From Mesorhizobium jarvisii (GTDB lineage: Bacteria > Pseudomonadota > Alphaproteobacteria > Rhizobiales > Rhizobiaceae): a stretch of DNA of 64,000 nt. Below are positions 18,181 through 28,236 of the stretch, in pieces. The translations under genes and the position numbers were made by a program. The stretch is taken from positions 186,001 to 250,000 of the forward strand of contig NZ_QZXA01000009.1 of assembly GCF_003601985.1 (NCBI RefSeq), given 5' to 3'. Position 1 is the stretch's first letter. Every line of letters begins with the position of its first letter. Under the pieces are notes generated by a model, which did not search any database, was not told the DNA's origin, and saw only the letters and a list, made by a program, of their open reading frames with translations.

Positions 18181-18701
18181 CTAGGACGCATTCTCCTCCG
18201 GATCGACCGCATCGGACGCTGGGTCGTCTTCGCGCATCGAGAAGGTGCGGCCAAGACTGAAAACCAGGATATAGAGGGGGATGTTGACCGCAAGATTGGC
18301 GATCGGCAGGTAGCCGGTGATCTGCCAGACGGGCGAGAAGAACGGTTGGCCATAGCCGTCGCAGACAAGCGACGAGCCATATTCCCACAAGGCGCCCAGA
18401 ACGGCCGCGACGGCGAAAAGCTTGATGCAGGTGACGATCCGGTTTGTTCGTGCCGGGTCCGGCAGAAGCCGGTTCCAGAACACCAGACAGACGATCGGAA
18501 CCGCATAGATGAGGTTCTGCAGCACCAGCATAGGCAGCGTGCCGTTGGCCGCGTCAAGGAACTCGGCGCGCGTTTCCAGCCGCGGGCAAACCTCGCTCGA
18601 GGTTGTCGACAACAGGAAAAAGACGAACGGCCCGAGGAACCAGAAGAAGAACAGCGACGGCCAGAAAACGACTGCAAGCAGCGCCCGGGCAGCCAGTGTG
18701 C

Positions 18702-18705
<4 letters not shown>
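18181..18705 (-). CDS. Hypothetical integral membrane protein
   Basis: The 174-residue protein has about four hydrophobic helices (about 8-32, 58-76, 90-108, 132-152) and an acidic, charged C-terminal tail. I do not recognise a family. The start codon is TTG and overlaps the purL stop (TTGA), so translation is probably coupled to purL. No other good start lies nearby; a shadow frame on the same strand is less hydrophobic. Confidence 0.6.
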
Positions 18706-20933
<2,228 letters not shown>

Positions 20934-21095
20934 GGGCGGTGATTTATGTCCATGGAGCGGGGATTTTGAGTCCCCTCTTATCGCAAGCTTTGCAGCCGAT
21001 ACACCCGTCGACGAGCGAAAAACGCACGAAAACCCGACAAAGCCACAGGGCAGTCCGAATGGGTGGTATTCCCAGGCGCCCAAGGCGCTCGAGGT

Positions 21096-22508
21096 TCAGG
21101 AGAAGCTGTCGTAGCCGGCGCGGCCTTCGTCGAGGAGACGGCGGATGACGGCGACGCCGTCGGCGACATCGCCGCGCTGTTTCGGCTGCGAAGTACCGAA
21201 GCGGACGCCATGAAAGACCTGTTCGGAGCGGCCGGCCTTGAACTCGTCCTCGTCGTCTATCAGCACGCCATGTTCGAGACAGGCATTCTTGAAGGTGCCG
21301 GAAAGCCATGGGTCGGGCAAAGTCAGCCAGACAAAGGGCACCTTGTCGTGTGACTTGAACGCGAAGCCGGCCAAGGTCTCGCGCACGATCGCGATGCGGG
21401 CGCTGATTTCGGCGATGCTGCGCTTGCGGATATCGCCGGCCTGACCGGAAAGCACCAGCCTTGTGTTCACCTCCGCCAGCAGGAAGGGCATGCCGCCAGT
21501 GATCATCTTGTGGGCGATGCGGATCCGGTGGCGATAGGCGGGAGGACAGGAGAGCCAGCCGCCGCGGATTCCGGCCGCCACCGATTTCGACAGGCCGCCG
21601 GCGACGATGGTTCTCTCCGGGGCATATTCAGCGAGCAACGGTGTCGGATCGTCGGTCAGGTGGCCGTAAAGATCATCCTCGATCAGGATGACGTTGTATT
21701 CGCGCGCGACACGCGCGATCGCCTCGCGGCGCCCGGCGGACAGTGTCGTCAGGGTCGGATTCTGCGCCGTCGGCATCAGGAAGATCATCCTCGGGTGCTT
21801 TTGCGCGCAGACGCGCTCGAAATCGGCCGGGTCGAGGCCTTCGTCATCCGACGCCACCAACGCCGTGCGCCGGCCGATCAGTCCGGCGCTACGCGAGATC
21901 TGCGAATAGGTGAGGTGTTCGAAGGCGACATAGTCGCCCGGCGTGGTGAGTGCGGCGATCGCCGCCATCACCGCGGCATGGGTACCAAGCGTCGGAACGA
22001 TGCTGTCGGCGGCCGGGCGGAAGGTGTTTCTCGACAGCCAGCGGGTGCCGGCTTCGTACCAGCGGGCAGGAAAATCGCGCGTATAGCTCGAGATTTCATG
22101 GGGATGATCCTGCGCGGTGCGCGACAGGACTTCGGCGACGATAGCGCCCTGGCCGACATCGGGCGCCGCCGTGCTGTCGAAACGCAGCTTGTCCTGGGGC
22201 GCATCGACATAGCGCGTGCCTTCCACGCTGACGTCGGGTGTCTCCGGTTTCACGCCGTCGGCGCGCCGGCCAAGCACATAGGTTCCACGCCCGACTTCGC
22301 CGCTCACCAGCCCGCGCTCACGCAGCAATTGGTAGGCTCGGCCGACCGTGCCAACCGTGGCGCCGATGTCATAGGCGAGGTCGCGCTGCGGTGGCAGTTT
22401 TGTCCCAGCGCCGATCACGCCCTGGTCGATGCCCGCTTCAACGGAGTCCGCAAGGCGTTGGTAGAGCGGTCCGGCGCCGCCGGTCAGATCTGGAAGCCAA
22501 TTTGTCAT
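21096..22508 (-). CDS. MocR-type transcription regulator (GntR HTH + aminotransferase domain)
   Basis: The protein has 470 residues. The N terminus (about 1-80) is a GntR winged helix (LYQRLADSVEAGI, GTKLPPQRDLAYDIGATVGTV, LVSGEVGRGTYV). The rest is a fold-type I aminotransferase domain with the PLP lysine in GGLSKSVAAGIRGGWL (around 325). Such regulators usually sense PLP or an amino compound and often control a neighbouring gene. The nearest target is the divergent DUF1127 gene; repeats that look like its operator lie between the two. The effector is unknown. Confidence 0.88.
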   Translation of the reverse strand: MTNWLPDLTGGAGPLYQRLADSVEAGIDQGVIGAGTKLPPQRDLAYDIGATVGTVGRAYQLLRERGLVSGEVGRGTYVLGRRADGVKPETPDVSVEGTRYVDAPQDKLRFDSTAAPDVGQGAIVAEVLSRTAQDHPHEISSYTRDFPARWYEAGTRWLSRNTFRPAADSIVPTLGTHAAVMAAIAALTTPGDYVAFEHLTYSQISRSAGLIGRRTALVASDDEGLDPADFERVCAQKHPRMIFLMPTAQNPTLTTLSAGRREAIARVAREYNVILIEDDLYGHLTDDPTPLLAEYAPERTIVAGGLSKSVAAGIRGGWLSCPPAYRHRIRIAHKMITGGMPFLLAEVNTRLVLSGQAGDIRKRSIAEISARIAIVRETLAGFAFKSHDKVPFVWLTLPDPWLSGTFKNACLEHGVLIDDEDEFKAGRSEQVFHGVRFGTSQPKQRGDVADGVAVIRRLLDEGRAGYDSFS

Positions 22509-22525
22509 GGTGACAATTTTCTATA

Positions 22526-22577
22526 TTGCACCGAAATATGAGTCAATACATATCATCGCGCACCAAAATGGGTGCAA
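22526..22577. promoter_or_regulatory. Candidate MocR operator and overlapping promoters
   Basis: Two direct repeats, TTGCACCGAAAT (22526-22537) and CGCACCAAAAT (22559-22569), lie 33 bases apart. An inverted half-site GGTGCAA (22571-22577) follows. Direct plus inverted half-sites are typical of MocR operators. On the minus strand TTGACT (22546-22541) and TATAGA (22525-22520) could form the regulator's own promoter, with the first repeat in its spacer. Confidence 0.5.
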
Positions 22578-22600
22578 TTGAGCGTCTTGGCAGAAAGAAA

Positions 22601-22852
22601 ATGGATACAATCGCGACAATCCGCCATTCCAGAGCCGCGGTTCCAGGCGAGGCGCTGCGTCCGGCCGGCCAGCGAGGCTTTGTCGGCAGTCTGGTGCGTC
22701 TGGTCAGCTCGCTGGCACGATGGATCGGCCATTTGCTGGAGCGCCGGCGCGGCCGGCTGGCTTTGCTGGAGATGACCGACGATCAGCTCAAGGATATCGG
22801 CATCTCTCGCTGTGATGCCCATCGTGAGGGCATCAGGCGCTTTTGGGAATAG
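22601..22852 (+). CDS. DUF1127 family small protein
   Basis: The 83-residue basic protein has the DUF1127 domain at its C terminus (LARWIGHLLERRRGRLALLE, then MTDDQLKDIGISRCDA). Short DUF1127 proteins in alphaproteobacteria have been linked to RNA turnover and nutrient responses; that is family knowledge, not shown here. The gene is divergent from the MocR regulator and its upstream region holds the operator-like repeats. The start is uncertain: ATG at 22601 gives a conventional N terminus, and an ATG at 22568 is also in frame. Confidence 0.8.
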   Translation: MDTIATIRHSRAAVPGEALRPAGQRGFVGSLVRLVSSLARWIGHLLERRRGRLALLEMTDDQLKDIGISRCDAHREGIRRFWE

Positions 22853-22861
22853 AGGCCAATC

Positions 22862-23503
22862 TCAACGGACCCTTTTGGCCTCGCGATGGCCGATGCCGCG
22901 ATCGATAAAAGCGGCAATGATAGAGATCACCAGGAACAGCGCGGTGATGGCCAATGCCGCAATGGCTACGCTGGCGGCGCCGTTCTTGGCGACATCGAGG
23001 AAAGGGTAGGGCACTTCACCCGCGATCGGTGCCCGTACCAGCGCATAGGCAAGATAGGCGATGGGGTAGAGCATCCACCAGGAAATGTCGCTCCATCTCG
23101 TTCTGCCGTCGGCCCCAGCTACCAGCCACCACAGCACGAACAGGACTGGCGTCACATAGTGCAGCAGCACATCACAGAGCAGGAACAGGCCTTGCGGCTG
23201 CCAGAGCCGTGCCAGAACCGTGGCATAGACGATGAAGACGACGGTGATCGAAACCGCAACACCCGCACGCATCCGCGGCCCGGCGAAAGCCGGCAGCCAG
23301 GCATAGCCGGTGGATGACAGCAGGGATGTGTACACCAGCACAGCGCCGATGTTGGTCAGGATGGTGAAGAAGCTGAACAGGAAGACGATCGAGCCGAGCA
23401 GGCTGCGGCCGGCTTCCATCGACGCTGGGATGCTGATGCAGAACTGCAGGACGAGGCCGACCAGACCAATGGCCAGACCCGTCACCTGCAGGAAGCGGCC
23501 CAT
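22862..23503 (-). CDS. Pr6Pr family membrane protein
   Basis: This 213-residue protein has six predicted helices and the family hallmarks FFTILTNIGAVLVY (around 45-58), DVLLHYVTPVLFVLWWL (around 108-124) and PYPFLDVAKNG (around 165-175). Pr6Pr proteins (predicted six-helix membrane proteins with FAR-17a/AIG1-like similarity) have no assigned bacterial function. It directly follows the lipoprotein gene (two-base gap) and so belongs to the GST-lipoprotein-Pr6Pr run. Confidence 0.85.
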   Translation of the reverse strand: MGRFLQVTGLAIGLVGLVLQFCISIPASMEAGRSLLGSIVFLFSFFTILTNIGAVLVYTSLLSSTGYAWLPAFAGPRMRAGVAVSITVVFIVYATVLARLWQPQGLFLLCDVLLHYVTPVLFVLWWLVAGADGRTRWSDISWWMLYPIAYLAYALVRAPIAGEVPYPFLDVAKNGAASVAIAALAITALFLVISIIAAFIDRGIGHREAKRVR

Positions 23504-23505
23504 GC

Positions 23506-23913
23506 TCAGGCGGTGGCGGCGCAGGCCGGATTGCCCGTCTGCCAGCGGGCAATGTCCGAGCCGATGCGTGCGCCGAGCGGGTCGTTCATCAGCGGTCCGA
23601 ACACGTCGACGCGGCTCGAATTGCCTTGCGCTTGCACAACCAGCAACGGCTTGCCGCCATAATGCTTGGCCGGCACCAAAAGGAAACGCGGCGTGCCGCT
23701 GAACGAGTTCAGTTCATTGGCCATCTGATATTGCTTGAAGGCCGGGTCCTTGCTGGCGATCCAGCATTTGTGGGCCGCGATTGCCACTTGTTCCATGGCC
23801 AGCAGTGCCGCACTTTTGCCTGAGGGCGCCGGCGTGCTCTTCGGGGTCGATTGGCATGACGCCAGGGCAAAGCCTGCGGCTGCGACGAGAACGATCGTCT
23901 TGCTCTTGATCAA
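23506..23913 (-). CDS. Hypothetical lipoprotein
   Basis: The 135-residue precursor has a lipoprotein signal ending in the lipobox LASC (Cys20), then a Ser/Pro-rich linker (QSTPKSTPAPSGKS) and a domain of about 90 residues with two cysteines. The start is TTG, overlapping the stop of the upstream GST gene (TTGA); the signal peptide begins exactly there (MIKSKTIVLVAAAGFALAS), which supports this choice. No family recognised. Confidence 0.75.
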   Translation of the reverse strand: MIKSKTIVLVAAAGFALASCQSTPKSTPAPSGKSAALLAMEQVAIAAHKCWIASKDPAFKQYQMANELNSFSGTPRFLLVPAKHYGGKPLLVVQAQGNSSRVDVFGPLMNDPLGARIGSDIARWQTGNPACAATA

Positions 23914-24575
23914 GCGGCACCCATCTCGAGTTCGGTCAGAGAGATCTTCAGGCCGTCGGTCATCTCGCCCCAGACCCGCGACAAGGCCGGATGCTGCGAG
24001 GCGATCTGCTGATAGGCATCGAATTTGGGATAGGCGTCGAGCAGGTCGTGGCGACCGGTCATGGCGCGGAAATTGTTGAAGATGAAACGGGTCGGCGTCA
24101 GCCAGGCGTCGGCAAAGCTGATGTCGTTGCCCAGCGCGAAGGGGCCTTGCGCCATGCGTGCCTCGATCGCCGCCAGCCCGTGATGCAGGCGGGCGAATTG
24201 GGCGTCGATCTCGGCATTGTTGCGCTTCGGCACGAAATGCAGCTCGAATAGCTTCATCATCGGCGTCAGTACGTCGAGATCTGTGATGCGGGCGAACATG
24301 CGTACCAGCGCGCGGTCCTTGGAATCGGGCGGCAGCAGCGCCGGTTCCGGAAACCGTTCCTCGAGATATTCGGCGATGACAACCGATTCGACGATGGTTT
24401 CACCCGAGCCGGTGATCAGCACCGGAATCCGGTTCATCGGCGAAATGGCGCGAAACGCTTCGGGGATTGGAAAACCCGGCGGCGGCGCGATGATCTTGAG
24501 GGGCACGTCCTTGATATAGGCCAGAGCCCGCACGATCGACGAATAGGGCGACAACGGCCGCGAATAGAGTTTCAT
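23910..24575 (-). CDS. Glutathione S-transferase family protein
   Basis: The 221-residue two-domain protein has an N-terminal thioredoxin-like part with the substrate-side motif MNRIPVLITGSGETIVESVVI and a helical C-terminal part with LGNDISFADAWLTP. The ATG at 24575 begins directly at the first strand (MKLYSRPLSPYSSIVRALAY). The Ser near residue 9-13 may activate glutathione. It overlaps the lipoprotein gene and lies 70 bases after purQ; whether it belongs to the purine transcript is not clear. Confidence 0.88.
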   Translation of the reverse strand: MKLYSRPLSPYSSIVRALAYIKDVPLKIIAPPPGFPIPEAFRAISPMNRIPVLITGSGETIVESVVIAEYLEERFPEPALLPPDSKDRALVRMFARITDLDVLTPMMKLFELHFVPKRNNAEIDAQFARLHHGLAAIEARMAQGPFALGNDISFADAWLTPTRFIFNNFRAMTGRHDLLDAYPKFDAYQQIASQHPALSRVWGEMTDGLKISLTELEMGAA

Positions 24576-24645
24576 GACCGTCTCTCTCCCCAGAGCAATG
24601 GACTCGATGTCCGTGTAAAGCTTGCCGCATTCGCGGCTGAGATCG

Positions 24646-25314
24646 TCAAGCGGCGAGACCGAGCGCGCCTTCGAACAGCGCCCGGCCGTCGCTGCCGCCA
24701 TGGGCGGCCTCGATCAGGTTTTCCGGATGCGGCATCAGGCCGAGCACATTGCCTTGTTCGCTGATGATGCCGGCAATGTCGTTGATCGAGCCATTGGGAT
24801 TGGTGCCCTCGGCATAGCGGAACACCACCTGGCCTTCGCCTTCGAGGCGGGCAAGGGTTTCGGCATCGGCGAAGTAATTGCCGTCATGATGCGCCACCGG
24901 CGAGCGGATGATCTGGCCCGGCTGGTAACGGCGGGTGAACATGGTGTTGGCGTTGGTGACCTCGAGCTTGACCTGCCGGCAGACGAATTTCAGCGAGGTG
25001 TTGCGCATGAGCGCCCCCGGCAGCAGGCCGGCCTCGACCAGGATCTGAAAGCCGTTGCAGACGCCGACGACTGCGACGCCCTTGGCCGCCTTTTCGGCGA
25101 CGGCCCGCATGACCGGCATGCGCGCTGCGATCGCGCCGCAGCGCAGATAGTCGCCGAAGGAGAAGCCGCCTGGGATGGCGATCAGGTCGACGTCAGGGAT
25201 TTCCGTGTCGGTCTGCCAGACGGTAACCGGCGGTTTTCCTGAAATCTTGGTCAGTGCCGCGATCATGTCGCGGTCGCGATTGAGGCCAGGCAGGAGGACG
25301 ACGGCTGATTTCAT
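24646..25314 (-). CDS. purQ: Phosphoribosylformylglycinamidine synthase, glutaminase (PurQ) subunit
   Basis: PurQ is the class I glutamine amidotransferase that supplies ammonia to PurL. The 222 residues include the nucleophile Cys86 in GVCNGFQ, the oxyanion region [13 protein letters not shown] and the catalytic His-x-Glu near the C terminus (LMPHPENL). Its ATG overlaps the stop of the preceding coiled-coil gene by four bases, so the two are translated together. Confidence 0.97.
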   Translation of the reverse strand: MKSAVVLLPGLNRDRDMIAALTKISGKPPVTVWQTDTEIPDVDLIAIPGGFSFGDYLRCGAIAARMPVMRAVAEKAAKGVAVVGVCNGFQILVEAGLLPGALMRNTSLKFVCRQVKLEVTNANTMFTRRYQPGQIIRSPVAHHDGNYFADAETLARLEGEGQVVFRYAEGTNPNGSINDIAGIISEQGNVLGLMPHPENLIEAAHGGSDGRALFEGALGLAA

Positions 25315-25565
25315 TTTGGTTCAAAAGGCCTTTGAGCTTCGGCAAGTTCGCGCAGGTCGAGACGGCGGTCAATACGTTCGAGTCGATCATCCTGACGGGC
25401 GAGAATTCCGTAGATGTTGTGGATATCGCTTTGCGTCGCCACCATGTGACCCCGCATCACATTCAATTCCCGTTTCGTTTCAGAAACATCCTGACGAAGC
25501 TCAGCAATCTCGTGATGAACGCACTTCAGAAGCTCGAACATCAGCTCATTCGTAACTTCCGGCAT
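25311..25565 (-). CDS. Small coiled-coil protein between purS and purQ
   Basis: The 84-residue hydrophilic protein has a long helix with heptad character (about 5-75: [18 protein letters not shown], then [15 protein letters not shown]). It has no signal peptide and no recognisable domain. It is embedded in the purS-purQ unit and overlaps purQ by ATGA, so its synthesis is tied to purine genes. It might be a scaffold or a late insertion. I find no assigned function. Confidence 0.7.
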   Translation of the reverse strand: MPEVTNELMFELLKCVHHEIAELRQDVSETKRELNVMRGHMVATQSDIHNIYGILARQDDRLERIDRRLDLRELAEAQRPFEPK

Positions 25566-25583
25566 AGTGGCTCCGGCACAACC

Positions 25584-25835
25584 TCAGGTTATGGCCACAC
25601 TATAGTTCTCGATCACCGTATTCGCCAGCAGCTTGTCGCACATGGCTTTCAGATCGGCCTCGGCCTTGGCCTTGTCGCTTTCCGCCAGTTCGACGTCGAA
25701 CACCTTGCCCTGCCGCACCGCGCCGACGCCGCCGAAGCCCAGACCGGACAGTGCGTGTTCGATCGCCTTGCCTTGCGGGTCGAGGACGCCGTTCTTGAGG
25801 GTGACGGTAATGCGGGCCTTGATCACGCTGGACAT
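25584..25835 (-). CDS. purS: Phosphoribosylformylglycinamidine synthase subunit PurS
   Basis: The 83-residue subunit bridges PurL and PurQ in the small-type FGAM synthase complex. It shows the family pattern KARITVTLKNGVLDPQGKAI, a GVGAVRQGKVFDVEL core and the C terminus LANTVIENYSVAI. It lies 34 bases after purC on the same strand. Confidence 0.95.
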   Translation of the reverse strand: MSSVIKARITVTLKNGVLDPQGKAIEHALSGLGFGGVGAVRQGKVFDVELAESDKAKAEADLKAMCDKLLANTVIENYSVAIT

Positions 25836-25869
25836 GCTCCTGTTCTAAGTATCGGATCGCAAGCCGCTA

Positions 25870-26664
25870 TCAGTGCGGCTTGCCTTTGACGACGTCGGTC
25901 GAAGCGACAAGCACCGGGCCGGTCGGGCGCGGCGGCTCGTTCTCGTTCATGATGCCGAGGCGGCGGGCGACTTCCTGGTAGGCCTCGACGAGGCCCCCCA
26001 TGTCGCGGCGGAAACGGTCCTTGTCGAGCTTGTCTTGCGTCGCCACGTCCCACAGGCGGCAAGAGTCCGGCGAAATCTCGTCGGCGACGACGATGCGCAT
26101 CATGTCGCCCTCGAACAGGCGGCCGCATTCGATCTTGAAGTCGACGAGCTGGATGCCGACGCCCATGAACAGGCCGGAGAGGAAATCGTTGACGCGGATG
26201 GCGAGCGCCATCACGTCGTCGATTTCCTGCGGACTTGCCCAGCCGAAGGCGGTGATGTGCTCTTCCGACACCATCGGATCGTCGAGCGCGTCGGCCTTGT
26301 AGTAGAATTCGATGATCGAGCGCGGCAGGACGGTGCCTTCCTCGATGCCGAGGCGCTTGGACAGCGAGCCGGCGGCGACGTTGCGCACCACCACTTCGAG
26401 CGGAATGATCTCGACTTCCTTGATCAGCTGCTCGCGCATGTTGAGCCGGCGGATGAAGTGGGTCGGGATGCCCATGCGGTTCAAGTGGTTGAAGATGTGC
26501 TCGGAAATGCGGTTGTTGAGCACGCCCTTGCCGTCGACGACCTCGTGTTTCTTCTTGTTGAAAGCGGTCGCATCATCCTTGAAGAACTGGATGAGCGTAC
26601 CCGGCTCCGGGCCCTCATAGAGGATCTTGGCCTTGCCTTCATAAATGCGGCGGCGATTTTTCAT
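25870..26664 (-). CDS. purC: SAICAR synthetase
   Basis: Phosphoribosylaminoimidazole-succinocarboxamide synthase joins CAIR and aspartate with ATP. At 264 residues it has the normal length for alphaproteobacterial PurC. Conserved blocks include [20 protein letters not shown], the active-site run [19 protein letters not shown] and [10 protein letters not shown] followed by [13 protein letters not shown]. It is the first gene of the purC-purS-ORF-purQ unit and has a good promoter 60-90 bases upstream. Confidence 0.98.
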   Translation of the reverse strand: MKNRRRIYEGKAKILYEGPEPGTLIQFFKDDATAFNKKKHEVVDGKGVLNNRISEHIFNHLNRMGIPTHFIRRLNMREQLIKEVEIIPLEVVVRNVAAGSLSKRLGIEEGTVLPRSIIEFYYKADALDDPMVSEEHITAFGWASPQEIDDVMALAIRVNDFLSGLFMGVGIQLVDFKIECGRLFEGDMMRIVVADEISPDSCRLWDVATQDKLDKDRFRRDMGGLVEAYQEVARRLGIMNENEPPRPTGPVLVASTDVVKGKPH

Positions 26665-26724
26665 CTGATTTTTTCTCTGGATTTGCGGGCAGGCGGCAAG
26701 CGACCAGTTCCTGTCCGTCTGCCT

Positions 26725-26752
26725 ATATTAGTGCGGCGACGGTTGGGTTCAA
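26725..26752 (-). promoter_or_regulatory. Promoter of the purC-purS-purQ unit
   Basis: On the minus strand TTGAAC (26752-26747) and TAATAT (26730-26725) are 16 bases apart, close to the alphaproteobacterial sigma-70 consensus. The -10 box lies about 60 bases before the purC ATG. I see no other clear signal in the divergent spacer 26665-26939. Confidence 0.6.
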
Positions 26753-26939
26753 TGCCGGGTCTATCCCAATCACACCGTTTGCTCAATCGGCAAATCCGTC
26801 CAATCAACCGCTTTCGGGACTGAAATGCCGCAGCGCAGCATATGACGAAGCGTATTGACCGGCTCGCGACCTTTTGGTTTGTGCTTTGGCAACACACATA
26901 TCTCTTGCCAACGAATCGGATTTGACCCGGAGGGACGCC

Positions 26940-27260
26940 ATGAGCAGCATGAAAGATCGCGAAGAAGGCTTCGAGCGCAAATTTGCATTCGACGAAGAGC
27001 TTCGTTTCAAGGCGTCGGCGCGCCGCAACAAGGCGCTCGGCCTGTGGGCCGCCGAAAAGCTCGGAAAGTCGGGTGCCGACGCCGATGCTTATGCCAAGGA
27101 AGTCGTTGTTTCCGACATCGAGGAAGCCGGCGATCACGACGTGTTCCGCAAGATCCGCAAGGATTTCGATGCCGCCGGTGTCGAGCAGTCTGACCATCAG
27201 ATCCGCCGCACCATGGACGAACTGATGGCGCAGGCGATCGAGCAGATCAAGAACACCTGA
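26940..27260 (+). CDS. DUF1476 protein, ATP synthase inhibitor zeta subunit
   Basis: The 106-residue soluble helical protein matches the DUF1476 family. Its Paracoccus member (zeta) binds F1-ATPase and blocks ATP hydrolysis. Characteristic stretches are MKDREEGFERKFAFDEELRF at the N terminus, ARRNKALGLWAAE, and EAGDHDVFRKIRKDF. The ribosome site GGAGGGA lies before the ATG at 26940; upstream in-frame codons are not supported. It is a single gene, followed by a hairpin repeat and a terminator. Inhibition by this copy is inferred from the family. Confidence 0.92.
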   Translation: MSSMKDREEGFERKFAFDEELRFKASARRNKALGLWAAEKLGKSGADADAYAKEVVVSDIEEAGDHDVFRKIRKDFDAAGVEQSDHQIRRTMDELMAQAIEQIKNT

Positions 27261-27270
27261 TCCGGGAAGA

Positions 27271-27314
27271 CGCAGGTTTCGCAAAAATGTCCCGGTTTTG
27301 CGACGGAACCTGCG
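27271..27314. repeat. Palindromic hairpin repeat after the zeta subunit gene
   Basis: Outer arms CGCAGGTT/AACCTGCG (27271-27278, 27307-27314) enclose inner arms GCAAAA/TTTTGC (27281-27286, 27296-27301) with an extra GACGG on the 3' side. It has the same architecture as the repeat at 10506-10553, but different stem sequence. Confidence 0.7.
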
Positions 27315-27339
27315 GCAAAGGACTGACTGGACCAATCGA

Positions 27340-27365
27340 CCGCCCGGCCAAGCCGGGCGGTTTTT
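27340..27365 (+). terminator. Rho-independent terminator
   Basis: A 9-bp perfect stem CCGCCCGGC/GCCGGGCGG (27340-27348, 27352-27360) with a three-base loop is followed by five T. It closes the zeta subunit transcript before the aldolase gene. Confidence 0.85.
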
Positions 27366-27424
27366 CTTTGCCTTCGCCGTGGTTTCCGGCTGAAACTGCC
27401 GACATTAACGAGGAAAGAGATTAG

Positions 27425-28198
27425 ATGTCCCTGAAGTCCCGCCTTGCTGCCGATGAAACGCTGGTCACCGCCTGGTCCGGAGTGCCGGACGCCCTGACCG
27501 TCGAGATCCTCGCCAAACAGGGCTTCGATGCCATCACGCTCGACATGCAGCATGGCGGTCATCACGAGGACAGCGTGCTGCGCGGTCTTATGCCCGTGCT
27601 TGCCGCAAACAAGCCGGCGCTGGTGCGCATCCCCGTCGGCCGTTTCGACATGGCAAGCCGGGCGCTCGATTTCGGCGCCGAGGCGGTGATCGCGCCGATG
27701 GTGAATTCGGTGGCCGATGCAAGACTGTTCGCCGCGGCAATGAAATATCCACCGCTCGGCGAGCGCTCGTGGGGACCCACCTACGCCTTTCCGCGCCACG
27801 GCAAGGGCGACTATGCCGAATGGCTGCGCGACACCAATCAGCGCACCATGGCCTTTGCCATGGTCGAGACGCGCGCCGCGCTCGACGCGCTCGACGGCAT
27901 TCTCGACACGCCCGGCATTGACGGCATCTTCCTCGGGCCGTCGGATTTCTCGATTGCCTGGACCAATGGCGCCACAGTCAGTTCGACGCTGGAGAGCATG
28001 ATGGAGACGGTGGCGGCGGTGGCCGAGCGCACCCGCAAGGCCGGAAAACATGCCGCGATCTATGTCGTCGAACCAGCAATTGCCGGCCGTGTCGTCTCGA
28101 TGGGCTATCGCCTGCTCGCCACCGGGTCCGAGCATGCGTTGATTTCATTGGGGGCAAAGACACTGTTGAAAGATATCAAGGATTCGATCGGAGCCTGA
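27425..28198 (+). CDS. HpcH/HpaI family aldolase
   Basis: The 257-residue class II pyruvate-type aldolase of the 2-dehydro-3-deoxyglucarate/HHED aldolase group has a TIM barrel, with the metal-site and active-site segments ITLDMQHGG (around 39-47), ALVRIPVGR, VIAPMVNSVADA, MVETRAALD (Glu metal ligand) and FLGPSDFSIAW (Asp ligand). It cleaves 4-hydroxy-2-oxo acids; the exact substrate is unknown. It has its own ribosome site (GAGGAAAGAG) and ends 38 bases before the convergent acyltransferase. Confidence 0.92.
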   Translation: MSLKSRLAADETLVTAWSGVPDALTVEILAKQGFDAITLDMQHGGHHEDSVLRGLMPVLAANKPALVRIPVGRFDMASRALDFGAEAVIAPMVNSVADARLFAAAMKYPPLGERSWGPTYAFPRHGKGDYAEWLRDTNQRTMAFAMVETRAALDALDGILDTPGIDGIFLGPSDFSIAWTNGATVSSTLESMMETVAAVAERTRKAGKHAAIYVVEPAIAGRVVSMGYRLLATGSEHALISLGAKTLLKDIKDSIGA

Positions 28199-28236
28199 AC
28201 CCGAACCGGACGAGCTGCCGTCGCGGCGCCGGGCGG

